DNA of 64,000 nucleotides from Candidatus Mediterraneibacter quadrami (GTDB lineage: Bacteria > Bacillota > Clostridia > Lachnospirales > Lachnospiraceae): positions 36,769 through 100,768 of the forward strand of contig DWUU01000024.1 of assembly GCA_019120575.1 (NCBI GenBank), read 5' to 3'. The notes below the pieces were generated by a model that had not been told where the DNA came from, did no database searches, and saw nothing but the letters and a program-made list of their open reading frames with translations. A program made the translations under genes and the position numbers. Below are positions 21,961 through 33,651 of the stretch, one piece after another (the stretch's first letter is position 1; each line of letters begins with the position of its first letter).

Positions 21961-22965
21961 TTATGCCTCAGCCGCATCCGTCTCCCGCCCGGCGGCAGAG
22001 AAAACCCGGTTCAGCGCCTCCGCTATCGTATGGCTGATCTGATGAATCATCTCGTCCACGTCTTTGGGCGCAACAAACATTCCGTTGAGATGCGGCGCGA
22101 TGTGTTCTTTTACAAATTCATACTTTTCAGCCGGACTGTAGGAACGGAGGACTTCACCTGCGCCTTTTAAAGAATCCGAGGATTCCAGTGCGGAGATAAA
22201 ATTTTCCATTGTGTCATTTACGATTGTCGCCGCATCGACCACTGTCGGCACGCCGATGCCGATTACCGGGACCCCCAGTGTCTTTTCCGTAAGACCACAC
22301 CGGTGGTTCCCCACGCCGGAACCTGGATGGATCCCTGTATCCGCAATCTGCACGGTGCGGTTCAGCCTTCTGCAGCTGCGGGCGGCCAGAGCGTCTATTG
22401 CGATGACAAGATCCGGGTGTGTCTCATTTACAATCCCCCTTACGATCTCCGTACTCTCCATTCCTGTCTGTCCCATGACTCCCGGAACAATAGCGCTGAC
22501 CACATTTACATGGTCTTCCCCCATCGCATACTTCCCGTACTCTCTGATAATATGTCTTGTCACATTCAGATGACCGGCCACACACGGGCCAAGTGCATCC
22601 GGCGTCACCGCCCGGTTTCCGAGTCCTGCCACAAGAACCGAAAGATCCTTCTCATTTCTCCCCGTATTCCGACGGATCAGTTCCCGGATATAACCACTCA
22701 GTCTGTCTGCAATATCCTGCTGCATCGCTTCGTCCGGCAGCGCCAGATTCGGGGTTTCAAGCGTCAGATAGCATCCCGCGGGCTTTCCCATCGCTTTCGC
22801 ACCGTTCTCCGTCCGGATCTCCACCCGCGTGACCCGGATCTCTTTTTCTTCATCATACTCTTCTTTCAGCACCACGCCCTGGATCTCCACATTATCTGCT
22901 TCGAACCTCTCCCGCTCTTCAAGCGCCAGATCCGTCCGCACGCTGTAATTTCTAATCATCGTCAA
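21961..22965 (-). CDS. gpr: GPR germination protease (spore protease)
   Basis: RNYSVRTDLALEERE, VLVAGLGNRAVTPDALGP, IAIDALAARSCRRLNRTVQIADTGIHPGSGVGNHR. Confidence 0.95.
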   Translation of the reverse strand: MTMIRNYSVRTDLALEERERFEADNVEIQGVVLKEEYDEEKEIRVTRVEIRTENGAKAMGKPAGCYLTLETPNLALPDEAMQQDIADRLSGYIRELIRRNTGRNEKDLSVLVAGLGNRAVTPDALGPCVAGHLNVTRHIIREYGKYAMGEDHVNVVSAIVPGVMGQTGMESTEIVRGIVNETHPDLVIAIDALAARSCRRLNRTVQIADTGIHPGSGVGNHRCGLTEKTLGVPVIGIGVPTVVDAATIVNDTMENFISALESSDSLKGAGEVLRSYSPAEKYEFVKEHIAPHLNGMFVAPKDVDEMIHQISHTIAEALNRVFSAAGRETDAAEA

Positions 22966-23023
22966 TCCTCCCGCTCATCGTTTCATACAGTGCTATTTTT
23001 TGCAGGATTTCTCAAATTATGTA

Positions 23024-23052
23024 TTGACATCACCAGAGCATTGTCATAAAAT
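23024..23052 (+). promoter_or_regulatory. sigma-A-like promoter of rpsT
   Basis: TTGACA - 17 nt - TAAAAT. Confidence 0.6.
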
Positions 23053-23146
23053 GAATGAGTATGTTCCAGCGGAGCGTCCGTGTCCGAATCTGCCGGAACA
23101 CATGAACACTATTTGAAAATTCATGTCATATTTGGAGGTGTACAGA

Positions 23147-23410
23147 TTGGCTAACATTAAGTCTGCTAAGAAAAGAATTTTAGTAAACGAGACAAAGGCT
23201 GCAAGAAATAAAGCAATCAAGTCTAAAGTGAAAACTGCCGTAAAGAAAGTTGACGCAGCAATCGCGGCAAAAGACGCTGAGGCAGCTAAGACTGCTCTTC
23301 ATGCAGCGATCGTGGAGATTTCAAAAGCCGGAACAAAAGGTGTTTACCACAAGAGAACGGTTTCCAGAAAGATCTCCCGTCTGTCCAAAGCTGTAAACAG
23401 CATTGCTTAA
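23147..23410 (+). CDS. rpsT: 30S ribosomal protein S20 (TTG start)
   Basis: (TTG)ANIKSAKKRILVNETKAARNKAIKSKVKTAVKK; GGAGGTG upstream of the TTG. Confidence 0.95.
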   Translation: MANIKSAKKRILVNETKAARNKAIKSKVKTAVKKVDAAIAAKDAEAAKTALHAAIVEISKAGTKGVYHKRTVSRKISRLSKAVNSIA

Positions 23411-23436
23411 TCATAGAAGATCATATAAAAAATACA

Positions 23437-23470
23437 GAGGCATCCGCACCGTCAGGCGGATGCCTCTTTT
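23437..23470 (+). terminator. Rho-independent terminator of rpsT, overlapping the 3' end of the MATE gene
   Basis: GAGGCATCCGC accgtcag GCGGATGCCTC TTTTAA. Confidence 0.85.
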
Positions 23471-24822
23471 AATGCCGGCCACACCGTGAACATCATGGTT
23501 ACAAAGCAGGCCGTTCCTCCGATCACATTGGACACCGGCTCCGCCCAGAACACGCCGTCCGTTCCCAGATTTCCGATCAGCGGCAGAAGAACCGTCAGAG
23601 GCACTACAATAATGACTTTCCTGAACAGGGAGAAAAATACCGCCTGCTTCGGCCGGTTCAGCGCCACATAGGTGGACTGGCCCACAAACTGCAGGGCCAT
23701 CATAAAGAATCCGCAGAAATAGATCTGCATGGCAGGGATCCCCCCTGTGATCAGCTCCTGTTCCTGCGTAAACAGATGCAGGAAAAACCGTGGTTCCACA
23801 AAGACAACCGCCCACACGACCAGGGAAAACCCGATCCCGACCGCTGTGATGAAGCGGATCGCGGTCCGCACTCTTCTGTAGCACCCGGCGCCGTAATTAT
23901 AGCCCATGACCGGCTGCGCTCCGGAAGTCAGTCCGTTCAGAGGGAGGCTGGCAATCTCCCGCACGGAATTGATCACAGTCATAATCCCCACATAAATATC
24001 CCCGCCAATTCTGGCAAGAACCGCATTGCACACGATCTGCACAGTTCCGTTTGTAACCGACATCACGAATCCGGAAGTCCCGAGAAAGGTAATCTCTTTC
24101 ACCAGCGAAAGCCTGATCTTCATAGATTCCCGGGTCAGTTTAAACAGCGCCTTCTTCCCGGTAAGGAAACAGAACACCCACACTGCGGACGCTCCCTGGG
24201 AGATGACCGTGGCGATGGCAGCCCCCTGCACGCCCATATCGAATCCGAAGATCAGAACCGGATCAAGAATGATATTCATGACTGCGCCGAGCAGCACTGT
24301 CATCATTCCCATTTTCCCGAAGCCCTGTGCATTGATAAAATTGTTCATTCCAAGACTCGTCATGACAAAAACCGTTCCAAGCAGATAAATCGTCAGATAT
24401 GCATCTGCATAGCGGAATGTCGCCTCACTCGCGCCGAACAGATAGAGAACCGGCTCTTTGAAGAACAGGAACAGAACCATCAGGGTCGCGCCGGTCAGCA
24501 GAAGCATGGAAAATGAATTGCCCATTACTTTCTGCGCACGGTCGTCCCGGTGCCCGCCCCGTGCAATGGAACAGAGCGGCGCCCCGCCCATTCCGAACAG
24601 ATTGGCGAAAGCGGAAATAATCGTGATGACCGGAAGGCACAGGCCGATGCCGGTAAGGGCCTGGGCCGACGCGTGGGGCAGATGTCCGATATAGATCCGG
24701 TCCACTACGCTGTAGAGCACATTGATAAGCTGTGCCAGCGTCATGGGCGCGGCCAGGCTCAGTATATGCCGCACCACGCTGCCTTTGCTGAAATCATTTC
24801 TTTCTTCTGTCTCTGCACTCAT
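23452..24822 (-). CDS. MATE family efflux transporter
   Basis: 456 aa, LAAPMTLAQLINVLYSVVDRIYIGHL, 12 TM-like. Confidence 0.92.
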   Translation of the reverse strand: MSAETEERNDFSKGSVVRHILSLAAPMTLAQLINVLYSVVDRIYIGHLPHASAQALTGIGLCLPVITIISAFANLFGMGGAPLCSIARGGHRDDRAQKVMGNSFSMLLLTGATLMVLFLFFKEPVLYLFGASEATFRYADAYLTIYLLGTVFVMTSLGMNNFINAQGFGKMGMMTVLLGAVMNIILDPVLIFGFDMGVQGAAIATVISQGASAVWVFCFLTGKKALFKLTRESMKIRLSLVKEITFLGTSGFVMSVTNGTVQIVCNAVLARIGGDIYVGIMTVINSVREIASLPLNGLTSGAQPVMGYNYGAGCYRRVRTAIRFITAVGIGFSLVVWAVVFVEPRFFLHLFTQEQELITGGIPAMQIYFCGFFMMALQFVGQSTYVALNRPKQAVFFSLFRKVIIVVPLTVLLPLIGNLGTDGVFWAEPVSNVIGGTACFVTMMFTVWPALKEASA

Positions 24823-24877
24823 TTCCCGATCTCCTTCCCCGCTTTGCCGGACGCTGACAGTCCGGACGGATGACGAA

Positions 24878-24903
24878 ACGCCCGGCAGAAATCTGCCGGG
24901 CGT
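24878..24903 (-). terminator. strong stem-loop downstream of ilvC
   Basis: ACGCCCGGCAGA aa TCTGCCGGGCGT perfect 12-bp arms. Confidence 0.7.
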
Positions 24904-24932
24904 TCCGCCGCTTACCTATTGTATGACGAATA

Positions 24933-25964
<1,032 letters not shown>

Positions 25965-25972
25965 CTAAAAAT

Positions 25973-26470
25973 TTAAAAATATGCTACATCCTTGCTTCCT
26001 CTGGAAAGACCTGTGATGCCGGTCCTTGCCAGCTCCAGTATCTCATATCCTTTCAGAAGATTCAGGAATGCTTCAAGTTTGTTCTGTGTACCGGTAAGCT
26101 CAACGATCAGGGAATCCTCCTCCACGTCAACGATCTTCGCACGGAACACATCCGCCACAGAGATGATCTCTCCCCGCTGAGATGCATTTGCACGGAGCTT
26201 GACCATGATCAGCTCGCGGCATACAGATTCTTCGTCCTTAAGCACCTTGATCGCCACCACATCCTCCAGCTTGCGGACCTGCTTCTCGATCTGCGAGAGG
26301 ATCAGCTCGTCTCCGGAAGAAACAACGGTGATGCGGGTGAATCTCGGGTCTGCCGTCATACCCGCCGTGATACTGTCAATGCTGTATCCGCGGCGGCTGA
26401 ACAGTCCCGCGATCCGGCTCAGGACTCCGGGATTATTGTCTACAAGTAAGGAAAACACCTGTTTTCTCAT
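25973..26470 (-). CDS. ilvN: acetolactate synthase small subunit
   Basis: FSLLVDNNPGVLSRIAGLFSRRGYSIDSITAG ACT domain. Confidence 0.95.
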   Translation of the reverse strand: MRKQVFSLLVDNNPGVLSRIAGLFSRRGYSIDSITAGMTADPRFTRITVVSSGDELILSQIEKQVRKLEDVVAIKVLKDEESVCRELIMVKLRANASQRGEIISVADVFRAKIVDVEEDSLIVELTGTQNKLEAFLNLLKGYEILELARTGITGLSRGSKDVAYF

Positions 26471-26494
26471 TCTATATTACTCCTTCCCGTCCTC

Positions 26495-26518
26495 AAAAAC
26501 AGATTGCGCTCTGTTTTT
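26495..26518 (-). promoter_or_regulatory. terminator-like hairpin at the predicted 5' end of the ilvNC transcript
   Basis: AAAAACAGA ttgcgc TCTGTTTTT, directly after the promoter at 26528-26556. Confidence 0.6.
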
Positions 26519-26527
26519 GTCTTATTT

Positions 26528-26556
26528 ATATTACCAATTAGGAGGGCCTTTGTCAA
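26528..26556 (-). promoter_or_regulatory. sigma-A-like promoter of ilvNC
   Basis: Minus strand TTGACA - 17 nt - TAATAT. Confidence 0.75.
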
Positions 26557-26576
26557 TACCTTTTCCTCCGCCCTTT

Positions 26577-26912
26577 TCATTCCGTCCGCTCAAAATGCCT
26601 GCCAACCCCGGCCAGAAGACGTGCAAAATAAAAACAAAGTTCCGGATCTGCGCCCGGATGCTCTTTCCGGATGTCATAATGCTGAACACCGATAAACATC
26701 CTGTGGGAAGCCGTCCAGTCTCTTTCCAGAACAGGAAAGAGATCCTCCCCGTCTTCGCTTCCTACATAAAAATAGATCTCAATATTATTTTTCATCGCGT
26801 CGAAACAATGATAAAAATATGGAAGGCTGTCCCCTTCCACTCCCCGGATAAACGCTGTCAGACGTTCAAGCTCACCCCGTAATTCCTGCAGTTCCTCTTT
26901 TTCCATTTTCAT
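26577..26912 (-). CDS. hypothetical protein (111 aa)
   Basis: Complete ORF in an otherwise open interval; no family recognised. Confidence 0.6.
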   Translation of the reverse strand: MKMEKEELQELRGELERLTAFIRGVEGDSLPYFYHCFDAMKNNIEIYFYVGSEDGEDLFPVLERDWTASHRMFIGVQHYDIRKEHPGADPELCFYFARLLAGVGRHFERTE

Positions 26913-27018
26913 TTTCTTTTTCCTCCGGCCCGTGCAGGAAACACCACATTGTAATGAGAAAGTATATCATACCATGACCGCCGCATATGAAAATGACAGA
27001 TATCATTGCATTTTTCTC

Positions 27019-27048
27019 TTGACAATTCATAAATTGTTGGTGTATATT
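27019..27048 (+). promoter_or_regulatory. promoter of tRNA-Thr
   Basis: TTGACA - 18 nt - TATATT, about 30 nt upstream of the tRNA. Confidence 0.7.
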
Positions 27049-27078
27049 AATGCTTGCGTGTTAAAGCATACGCAATAA

Positions 27079-27151
27079 GCTGTCTTGGCGCAGTCGGTAG
27101 CGCGTCGCCTTGGTAAGGCGGAGGCCGGGGGTTCAAGTCCCCTAGACAGCT
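27079..27151 (+). tRNA. tRNA-Thr (GGT)
   Basis: GCTGTCT...AGACAGC acceptor; anticodon loop TTGGTAA in TCGCC/GGCGG stem; GGTTCAAGTCC T-arm; followed by T-rich run. Confidence 0.93.
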
Positions 27152-27167
27152 TTATTTTTTTGTCCTT

Positions 27168-27614
27168 TTACAACTGATCCGAATCAAGAATGATGGTAAA
27201 AGGGCCGTCATTTACAAGGCACACAGCCATATCCGCCCCAAACACACCAGTCTGTACCTCAGGTACAGACTTTTTGCATTCCCGGATCACATACTCATAA
27301 AGCGCTTCCGCTTTCTCCGGGGAGCCGGCCTCGATAAAACTGGGCCGGTTTCCCTTTTTACAGTTTGCATATAAAGTAAACTGGGACACAAGGAGCAGGC
27401 TTCCGTTTACATCCGCAAGGGACAGATTGGTCTTCCCGTTCTCATCTTCAAAGATACGAAGCCCTGTCATTTTCCGGATCATTTTGTCAGCAACCTGTTC
27501 CGTATCGTTCTCAGAGACGCCGATCAGTACAAGAAACCCTTTTTCGATCTCTCCCGTTACATTTTCCTCTACTGTTACGGATGCATGTTTTACCCGCTGG
27601 ATCACAAATCTCAT
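27168..27614 (-). CDS. dtd: D-aminoacyl-tRNA deacylase
   Basis: [55 protein letters not shown]. Confidence 0.96.
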   Translation of the reverse strand: MRFVIQRVKHASVTVEENVTGEIEKGFLVLIGVSENDTEQVADKMIRKMTGLRIFEDENGKTNLSLADVNGSLLLVSQFTLYANCKKGNRPSFIEAGSPEKAEALYEYVIRECKKSVPEVQTGVFGADMAVCLVNDGPFTIILDSDQL

Positions 27615-28507
27615 GGTTCATTCCTCTCTTCTGTGTGTTCGACGTTTCTCTTCTCTCCGACCCCGTAATGAATCAGTACCAGCAGTATCGCGGTAAGCGG
27701 GACGCAGCCGTAGATCAGCATCATCTGGACGATCTCCGGAAGGATCATTGACTCAAGTTCCACGCCGAGCGTGCCGAAGAAATTAAACAATGCATGGACC
27801 ATAACCGGAATGACCAGACTGCTGTAGCGCTCCGCCAGATAGCCGAGCAGGACGCCGATGCAGAATGCATAGATTCCCTGGACCAGATTGCCGTGATAGA
27901 TCCCGAACAGAACCGCCTGGATCAGATTGGCCGCCCAGAACCGTGCACCGCCCTTTTTCAGATAGTGAAGAATCAGGCCGCGGAACACCGTCTCTTCAAC
28001 CAGCGGCGGAAGGATCACTACCGCGAAGACCCATGTAAGAGAATAATCCGTTAATCCGGCGGATTCCACCATCTCCTCGTATGCCGCTACAGTTTCCGGA
28101 AGCATGAAGGCCAGAAATCCGATAATAATCGAAACGGCATGCTGTACTGCATAGGCTAGAACGAGCGTCCACAGAATCCCTGCAGGCGTGATCTTCTTTG
28201 TCTGGGCTCTGGCAAAGGAAGCCGCGCCGTCTCTTCTGACCACTTCAAGCCAGTACCACAGGATAAAGGCAACAGCCGGAACCGTATATATGACACAGGA
28301 AACCAGATTCATATGATCAAGCAGGAACCAGTAGCCTGCCGAAAGACCTTCGCCCCCTCTTAGAAACAGGCCGAACAGGCTGACCACCGCCGCCAGCACG
28401 ATCGAGCCGCCGTAAAGCAGTATCAGCATCAGTACGAAAACCGATGCAGCCAACAGGTAATTTACATGTTTTTTCATCTTCTCATCTCCCGGTATTTTAA
28501 TCCGCAT
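27611..28507 (-). CDS. CPBP family intramembrane glutamic endopeptidase
   Basis: [39 protein letters not shown]. Confidence 0.9.
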   Translation of the reverse strand: MRIKIPGDEKMKKHVNYLLAASVFVLMLILLYGGSIVLAAVVSLFGLFLRGGEGLSAGYWFLLDHMNLVSCVIYTVPAVAFILWYWLEVVRRDGAASFARAQTKKITPAGILWTLVLAYAVQHAVSIIIGFLAFMLPETVAAYEEMVESAGLTDYSLTWVFAVVILPPLVEETVFRGLILHYLKKGGARFWAANLIQAVLFGIYHGNLVQGIYAFCIGVLLGYLAERYSSLVIPVMVHALFNFFGTLGVELESMILPEIVQMMLIYGCVPLTAILLVLIHYGVGEKRNVEHTEERNEP

Positions 28508-29117
28508 TCCGGATCATTTTCTCTGCTTTATTGCGGATCCGCTGGATCGCATTGTCGATCGATTTCGGCGGCTTTTCCAGTATTTCCGCGATCTTTCTGT
28601 AATCGGTCCCCATAAGATGGAGATACAGTACATGGTTCTCCAGCGGACTGAGCTTCTCTTTCAGCTGTTCGATAAAGATCTCTGTGTATTCCCTGCTGAA
28701 ATAAAGCGCCGCCGGATCGGATTCCTTCTCGGTTCCGATGGTGTCAATCAGAGGAAGCTTCTTCCCGTCCCGGCGGACTTCGCTCTCCTCATAGAGCGAC
28801 ACATAGGAGTTCAGCGGAATATGCTTTTTCCTCTTTGACGCTTCGATGGCGCTGTACATCTGACGGGACACGCACAGCTGGGCGAAACTGCTGAAAGAAT
28901 TGCCGGCGGACGGGTCATAGTCCCGCACCGCCTTGATCAGTCCGATCATCCCCTCCTGGATCAGGTCTTCCGTCTCGCCGCCGAAGAGATACATGGCGCG
29001 GGCTTTCTTCCGGACCATGGATTTGTATTTATCCATAATATAGTCCGTCACCGCGGTATCGCCCTTTTTCAGTTCACGGATGAGCTGTTCATCCGTCATT
29101 GAATCATATTTACTCAT
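28497..29117 (-). CDS. sigH: RNA polymerase sporulation sigma factor SigH
   Basis: DYIMDKYKSMVRKKARAMYLFGGETEDLIQEGMIGLIKAVRDYDP. Confidence 0.93.
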   Translation of the reverse strand: MSKYDSMTDEQLIRELKKGDTAVTDYIMDKYKSMVRKKARAMYLFGGETEDLIQEGMIGLIKAVRDYDPSAGNSFSSFAQLCVSRQMYSAIEASKRKKHIPLNSYVSLYEESEVRRDGKKLPLIDTIGTEKESDPAALYFSREYTEIFIEQLKEKLSPLENHVLYLHLMGTDYRKIAEILEKPPKSIDNAIQRIRNKAEKMIRNAD

Positions 29118-29118
29118 C

Positions 29119-29910
29119 TTATTTCTGAATCCTCTGTCTCACGATCTCATAGGCCAGCACACCGCCCGCCACCGAGGCGTTTAACGATGTGATCTCGCCT
29201 TTCATCGGGATCGACGCGATATAGTCGCATTTTTCTTTTACCAGCCTGCTCACGCCCTGTCCCTCGCTTCCGACCACCAGTCCGATCGGGCCGGTCAGGT
29301 TCAGGTCGTACATCTGCGCTCCGTCCATATCCGCACAGACAAACCAGAGTCCCTTTTCTTTCAGTTCATCAATCGTTTTCGCCAGGTTCGTCACTTTGGC
29401 GACCGGTGTATAATTGAGCGCGCCGGCGGATGCCTTGGCAACCGTGGCCGTCAGTCCCGATGCGCGCCGCTTCGGGATGATCACGCCGTGCGCTCCTGCC
29501 GTATTAGCGGTACGGATGATGGCGCCCAGATTATGCGGATCCTCGATCCCGTCCAGAAGAATCAGGAACGGATCTTCATTCTTCTGCGCAGCCGCTTCCA
29601 GCATATCTGATACCTCCGCATAAGAATAGGCTGCCGCCCAGGCGATCACGCCCTGATGGCGTCCGGTCTCGCTCAGCTGATTCAGACGTTCCTTTTCCAC
29701 AAAGGTCAGGACTGCGCCATGCTTTTTGGCTTCCCGCACGATTGTGCGGACCGGGCCGTCCTGGCATCCGTCAAGGACGAATACCTTATCGATGGTCCGT
29801 CCGGAACGGAACGCCTCGATCACCGCATTCCGGCCTTCGATCACCAGCGTGTGTCCGCTTTCACTCAGATTTTCCGTCTGCTCTCTCTCTGTCTCACGCA
29901 TGATTTCCAT
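29119..29910 (-). CDS. rlmB: 23S rRNA (guanosine-2'-O-)-methyltransferase RlmB (SpoU family)
   Basis: LDGIEDPHNLGAIIRTANTAGAHGVIIPKRR, LVVGSEGQGVSRLV. Confidence 0.93.
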   Translation of the reverse strand: MEIMRETEREQTENLSESGHTLVIEGRNAVIEAFRSGRTIDKVFVLDGCQDGPVRTIVREAKKHGAVLTFVEKERLNQLSETGRHQGVIAWAAAYSYAEVSDMLEAAAQKNEDPFLILLDGIEDPHNLGAIIRTANTAGAHGVIIPKRRASGLTATVAKASAGALNYTPVAKVTNLAKTIDELKEKGLWFVCADMDGAQMYDLNLTGPIGLVVGSEGQGVSRLVKEKCDYIASIPMKGEITSLNASVAGGVLAYEIVRQRIQK

Positions 29911-30364
29911 CCTCTTCTGCTTCCTTCTGTTCCATACTGTTAAGTCCCACCGTCACAAGCTCTGTCAGCCGCTCATATCTGCCGGTCAGATACAGATACC
30001 CGATCAGCGCCTCGAAACCGGTCGCCCTGCGGTAGTCCGTGATGGACTGGTTCTTGGCAGGCGACACGCTCCGTGCGTTCCGGCCCCGGCGGTAGACCCC
30101 GTGTTCCTCTTCGTCAAGCTGTTCCTGGATGCTTCGCATCATGTAGGACTGGGCCGACGCCTGCACATACCTGCTGGTTTCCTCATGGAGCTTGTGCACC
30201 TGGCGGTTCCCTTTTCCCGTTACCATCAGTTTGATGATCAGGTCAAACACACAGTCCCCGATATACGCAAGCACGAGCGATGAACTCATCTTCGGGTCCA
30301 CCGCATTCATGCCGGGAATTGATCTTATATAATGTTCCAGTCCGTATTCTATGCTTTTTTCCAT
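29894..30364 (-). CDS. mrnC: Mini-ribonuclease 3
   Basis: [17 protein letters not shown]...[15 protein letters not shown]. Confidence 0.93.
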   Translation of the reverse strand: MEKSIEYGLEHYIRSIPGMNAVDPKMSSSLVLAYIGDCVFDLIIKLMVTGKGNRQVHKLHEETSRYVQASAQSYMMRSIQEQLDEEEHGVYRRGRNARSVSPAKNQSITDYRRATGFEALIGYLYLTGRYERLTELVTVGLNSMEQKEAEEDGNHA

Positions 30365-31755
30365 TTTACTCCTTCTCGTGTATCCTCCAGGATAATGCCT
30401 CTGGCCAGCAGTTCATCCCTGATCTGGTCTGCAAGAGCGAAATCCCGTTCTTTTCTCGCCGCCTGACGCTTCTCGATCATCGCCTCGATCTCTTCGTCAA
30501 GCATCTCCTCTTTCTTCTCGATAATGATGCCCAGCACGTCCGTCAGGCTTTCAAGCCTCTTATAAAGGCTGTCCAGATATTCTTTTGAGCGGGTCCCGTC
30601 TGCCGTCGTATTGATATATTTCACAAGTTCGAATACCGCGGCGATGGCGTCCGCCGTATTAAAGTCATCATCCATTGCGCGCTCGAAACTATTGGCATAC
30701 TCCTGCGTCTTCAGGAACAGTTCTTTTTCTTCATCCGTCATACGCTCTGCAGACGCATTGCCTGCGAGGAACTTCAGATTGTCCGCCGCGGTAAGGATGC
30801 GCTCCAGTCCGTTCTTCGCCGCCTCCATCAGCTCCGCGCTGAAGTTAAGCGGACTTCTGTAATGTGCGCTGAGCATGAAGAACCGGAGGACCTGAAGATC
30901 ATATTTCTCGCTGATCTCGCGGACTGTAAAGAAGTTGCCCAGTGATTTTGACATTTTCCGGTTGTCAATGTTCAGGAAGCCGTTATGCATCCAGTAGCGG
31001 GCGAACTCCTTGCCGTTGGCCGCCTCGCTCTGCGCGATCTCATTTTCATGATGCGGGAAAATAAGGTCCTCGCCGCCTGCATGAATGTCGATCTGCTCGC
31101 CCAGATATTTCTTGGACATCTCGGAGCACTCGATATGCCAGCCCGGACGGCCTTCGCTCCACGGGGACTCCCATGCCGGCTCCCCCTCTTTCTTCGGCTT
31201 CCAGAGCACGAAATCCAGGGGATCTTCCTTCTCATCCTCGCCGGTTACAAGAAGGGTGCGTCCGCCGGACTGCAGGTCATCCAGGTTCTTGTGGGAAAGC
31301 TTGCCGTAATCCCTGAACTTCCGGGTGCGGTAGTAAACCGTTCCGTTCTTCTCATAAGCATAGCCTTTATCAATCAGTGTCCGGATCATATCCACCATGC
31401 CGCAGATCTCCTCCGTCGCCAGAGGATTCTTTGTCGCCGGTTTGATATTCATGGCATCCATGTCTTTTTTGCATTCCTCGATGTAGCGTTTGGAGATCAC
31501 TTCAGCGGTCGTGCCTTCCTCGATCGCCTTTTTAATAATCTTATCATCCACATCTGTAAAATTAGACACGAAATTCACATCATATCCTTTGTACTCAAAA
31601 TATCTGCGCACCGTATCAAATACGATCATCGGACGCGCATTACCGATGTGGATCAGGTTGTACACGGTGGGGCCGCATACGTACATCTTTACCTTTCCCT
31701 CCTCGAGCGGTGTGAACTCTTCTTTTCGTTTTGACATTGTATTATAAATCTTCAT
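30349..31755 (-). CDS. cysS: cysteinyl-tRNA synthetase
   Basis: [34 protein letters not shown]. Confidence 0.98.
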   Translation of the reverse strand: MKIYNTMSKRKEEFTPLEEGKVKMYVCGPTVYNLIHIGNARPMIVFDTVRRYFEYKGYDVNFVSNFTDVDDKIIKKAIEEGTTAEVISKRYIEECKKDMDAMNIKPATKNPLATEEICGMVDMIRTLIDKGYAYEKNGTVYYRTRKFRDYGKLSHKNLDDLQSGGRTLLVTGEDEKEDPLDFVLWKPKKEGEPAWESPWSEGRPGWHIECSEMSKKYLGEQIDIHAGGEDLIFPHHENEIAQSEAANGKEFARYWMHNGFLNIDNRKMSKSLGNFFTVREISEKYDLQVLRFFMLSAHYRSPLNFSAELMEAAKNGLERILTAADNLKFLAGNASAERMTDEEKELFLKTQEYANSFERAMDDDFNTADAIAAVFELVKYINTTADGTRSKEYLDSLYKRLESLTDVLGIIIEKKEEMLDEEIEAMIEKRQAARKERDFALADQIRDELLARGIILEDTREGVKWKKA

Positions 31756-32428
31756 CGTCTTCTCCTTTCTTCTCTATACAGCGCATCTCCCGCATCATAC
31801 TCTTTAACTTGCTGTGCAACCGGAGATTCTCCTCATGCAGCCGCCGGATGTCTTCCAGCACCGGGTCGGGCAGATGCACCTGGTCCATGTCGAACCGGGG
31901 GATTTTCCGGTTGTCCATCCGGACGATCCGCCCGGGAACGCCGACAACCGTACAGTTGGGCGGAACTTCCTCCAGCACCACGGATCCCGCCCCGATCTTC
32001 GAATTTTCGCCAATGGTAAAAGATCCGAGGATCTTTGCCCCGGCACTTACCATTACATTGTCTTCAAGGGTCGGGTGGCGTTTGCCCTGTTCTTTGCCGG
32101 TTCCGCCAAGAGTGACTCCCTGATACAGCGTCACATTGTCGCCGATGACCGTGGTCTCACCGATGATGACGCCGCTCCCGTGATCGATAAAAAGACCTTT
32201 TCCGATGGTTGCTCCGGGGTGGATCTCAATGCCGGTCTTACGGGCCCCGCGCTGGGAAATCCATCTGGCCCAGAAATAATGTCCCTTAAGATACAGTTTG
32301 TGGGCGACCCGGTACCGGAGGATCACCCGGAAGCTCGGATAAAGGAATACTTCCATATTTGATTTGATAGCCGGATCCCGTTCGCGAATCACCTGTATTT
32401 CTTCTCTTATATATGATATTATACCCAT
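31742..32428 (-). CDS. cysE: serine O-acetyltransferase
   Basis: LbH hexapeptide repeats; [43 protein letters not shown]. Confidence 0.95.
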   Translation of the reverse strand: MGIISYIREEIQVIRERDPAIKSNMEVFLYPSFRVILRYRVAHKLYLKGHYFWARWISQRGARKTGIEIHPGATIGKGLFIDHGSGVIIGETTVIGDNVTLYQGVTLGGTGKEQGKRHPTLEDNVMVSAGAKILGSFTIGENSKIGAGSVVLEEVPPNCTVVGVPGRIVRMDNRKIPRFDMDQVHLPDPVLEDIRRLHEENLRLHSKLKSMMREMRCIEKKGEDDEDL

Positions 32429-32455
32429 TCTGCTCTCCTGTGGATGTCTTCGTTT

Positions 32456-33634
32456 TTATACAATCTCATTCAGAAACACCTTTGTAAGACGGGTGATTTT
32501 ATCAAGCTCTTCCGCAAGATGTTCCGAAAGGATCACGCCTTCCTGTCCGGACAGCCCGCCTGCGTCAGTCCGGCCGAAAAGAAATTCTGTCAGGGCGCTG
32601 ATAGGAATCACGCCCTCCGAATCCTCCGTCTCGCGCACATGGATCTCCTGCTCATCTTCAGCGCTTGAGATCTGCCATACACGGCTGTTCCCATGGATCA
32701 GCGGATCTATCACTGCAAAACTGCACCGCATGGCAATGCCCTGCGGAACAGTCATGACCTGCAGCAGCTCTTCCAGCCGGATGATCCGCGCCATAATGAC
32801 CGGTTTCTTTTTAACCGCATCCTCCTCACCGCAGGCGTATACGACCGCTTCACTGCAGTCCGGACTGCCTTCATCAGTAGTCTTATGCGGCTGTGCCTTA
32901 AGCAGCTCCCGGACCGATCTCCGATATGCCGCTTCGTATCCCGGAAGATACAGCGGCTCGCGTATCTCAAGTCGTCCTTCTGACGCGTAGGCGTACATGC
33001 CCTTCATGGAGCCGTTTTCCCGGATCAGCCGCACGCCGCCCCGCTCGCTCATCTGCTCCATGATCATCGTCTGGTAGTACGCCCCGTCTCTTTCGGCGTA
33101 CACCTGCCATTTTACCGCAAAATGCCCGTTAAAGAAAGAGGCCATTTCTTCGGCATCCCAGAGCATGGCATCGGTGAATGTGCAGTCATCACTCTGACGC
33201 CCGTCCGCATCCGGCTCATTTTCCAGGGAAACCCTTCCGATATTCTGCGTATAGATAAAGCGGAAATCATAGGGCGTGTAGATTGCTTCTGCGGCAGGCA
33301 TCAGAAAGGTAAACGGCATTTTCTTCGCATACATGTCGTTCAGCGCCCTGCGAAGAAGCGCCCCCATATACCCCCGTCCTCTGTACGGCTCCCGGGTTGC
33401 CACCGCGATGATATAGGCGCCCGGAAAGGAAGCATTTTCGATTTTCAGTGTGTATGGATTAAGCTGAAGCATGGAGCAGATCTGCCCGTCTTCCTCCACC
33501 GTGTAGATCTCATTGTCCCGCGTCTTGATATAGTAATAATAATCAAGAAAAGTCTTTGTGTCATCCGCAAAGACTTCTTCCCACAACGGGCGCGTATTTC
33601 CATGCTCTTCCTGAGTAAGTTTACGAAGGATCAT
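32456..33634 (-). CDS. GNAT family N-acetyltransferase (Eis-like, about 390 aa)
   Basis: VATREPYRGRGYMGALLRRAL; C-terminal SCP2-like region. Confidence 0.85.
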   Translation of the reverse strand: MILRKLTQEEHGNTRPLWEEVFADDTKTFLDYYYYIKTRDNEIYTVEEDGQICSMLQLNPYTLKIENASFPGAYIIAVATREPYRGRGYMGALLRRALNDMYAKKMPFTFLMPAAEAIYTPYDFRFIYTQNIGRVSLENEPDADGRQSDDCTFTDAMLWDAEEMASFFNGHFAVKWQVYAERDGAYYQTMIMEQMSERGGVRLIRENGSMKGMYAYASEGRLEIREPLYLPGYEAAYRRSVRELLKAQPHKTTDEGSPDCSEAVVYACGEEDAVKKKPVIMARIIRLEELLQVMTVPQGIAMRCSFAVIDPLIHGNSRVWQISSAEDEQEIHVRETEDSEGVIPISALTEFLFGRTDAGGLSGQEGVILSEHLAEELDKITRLTKVFLNEIV

Positions 33635-33651
33635 TTCTCCGCCCTTCCCCT

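Noticed and set aside
27611-28507. CPBP protease next to sigH as a possible bacteriocin-immunity or novel regulatory pair
   Set aside because: Motifs are canonical (EETVFRG) and genes merely overlap in a housekeeping operon; no bacteriocin-like peptide seen.
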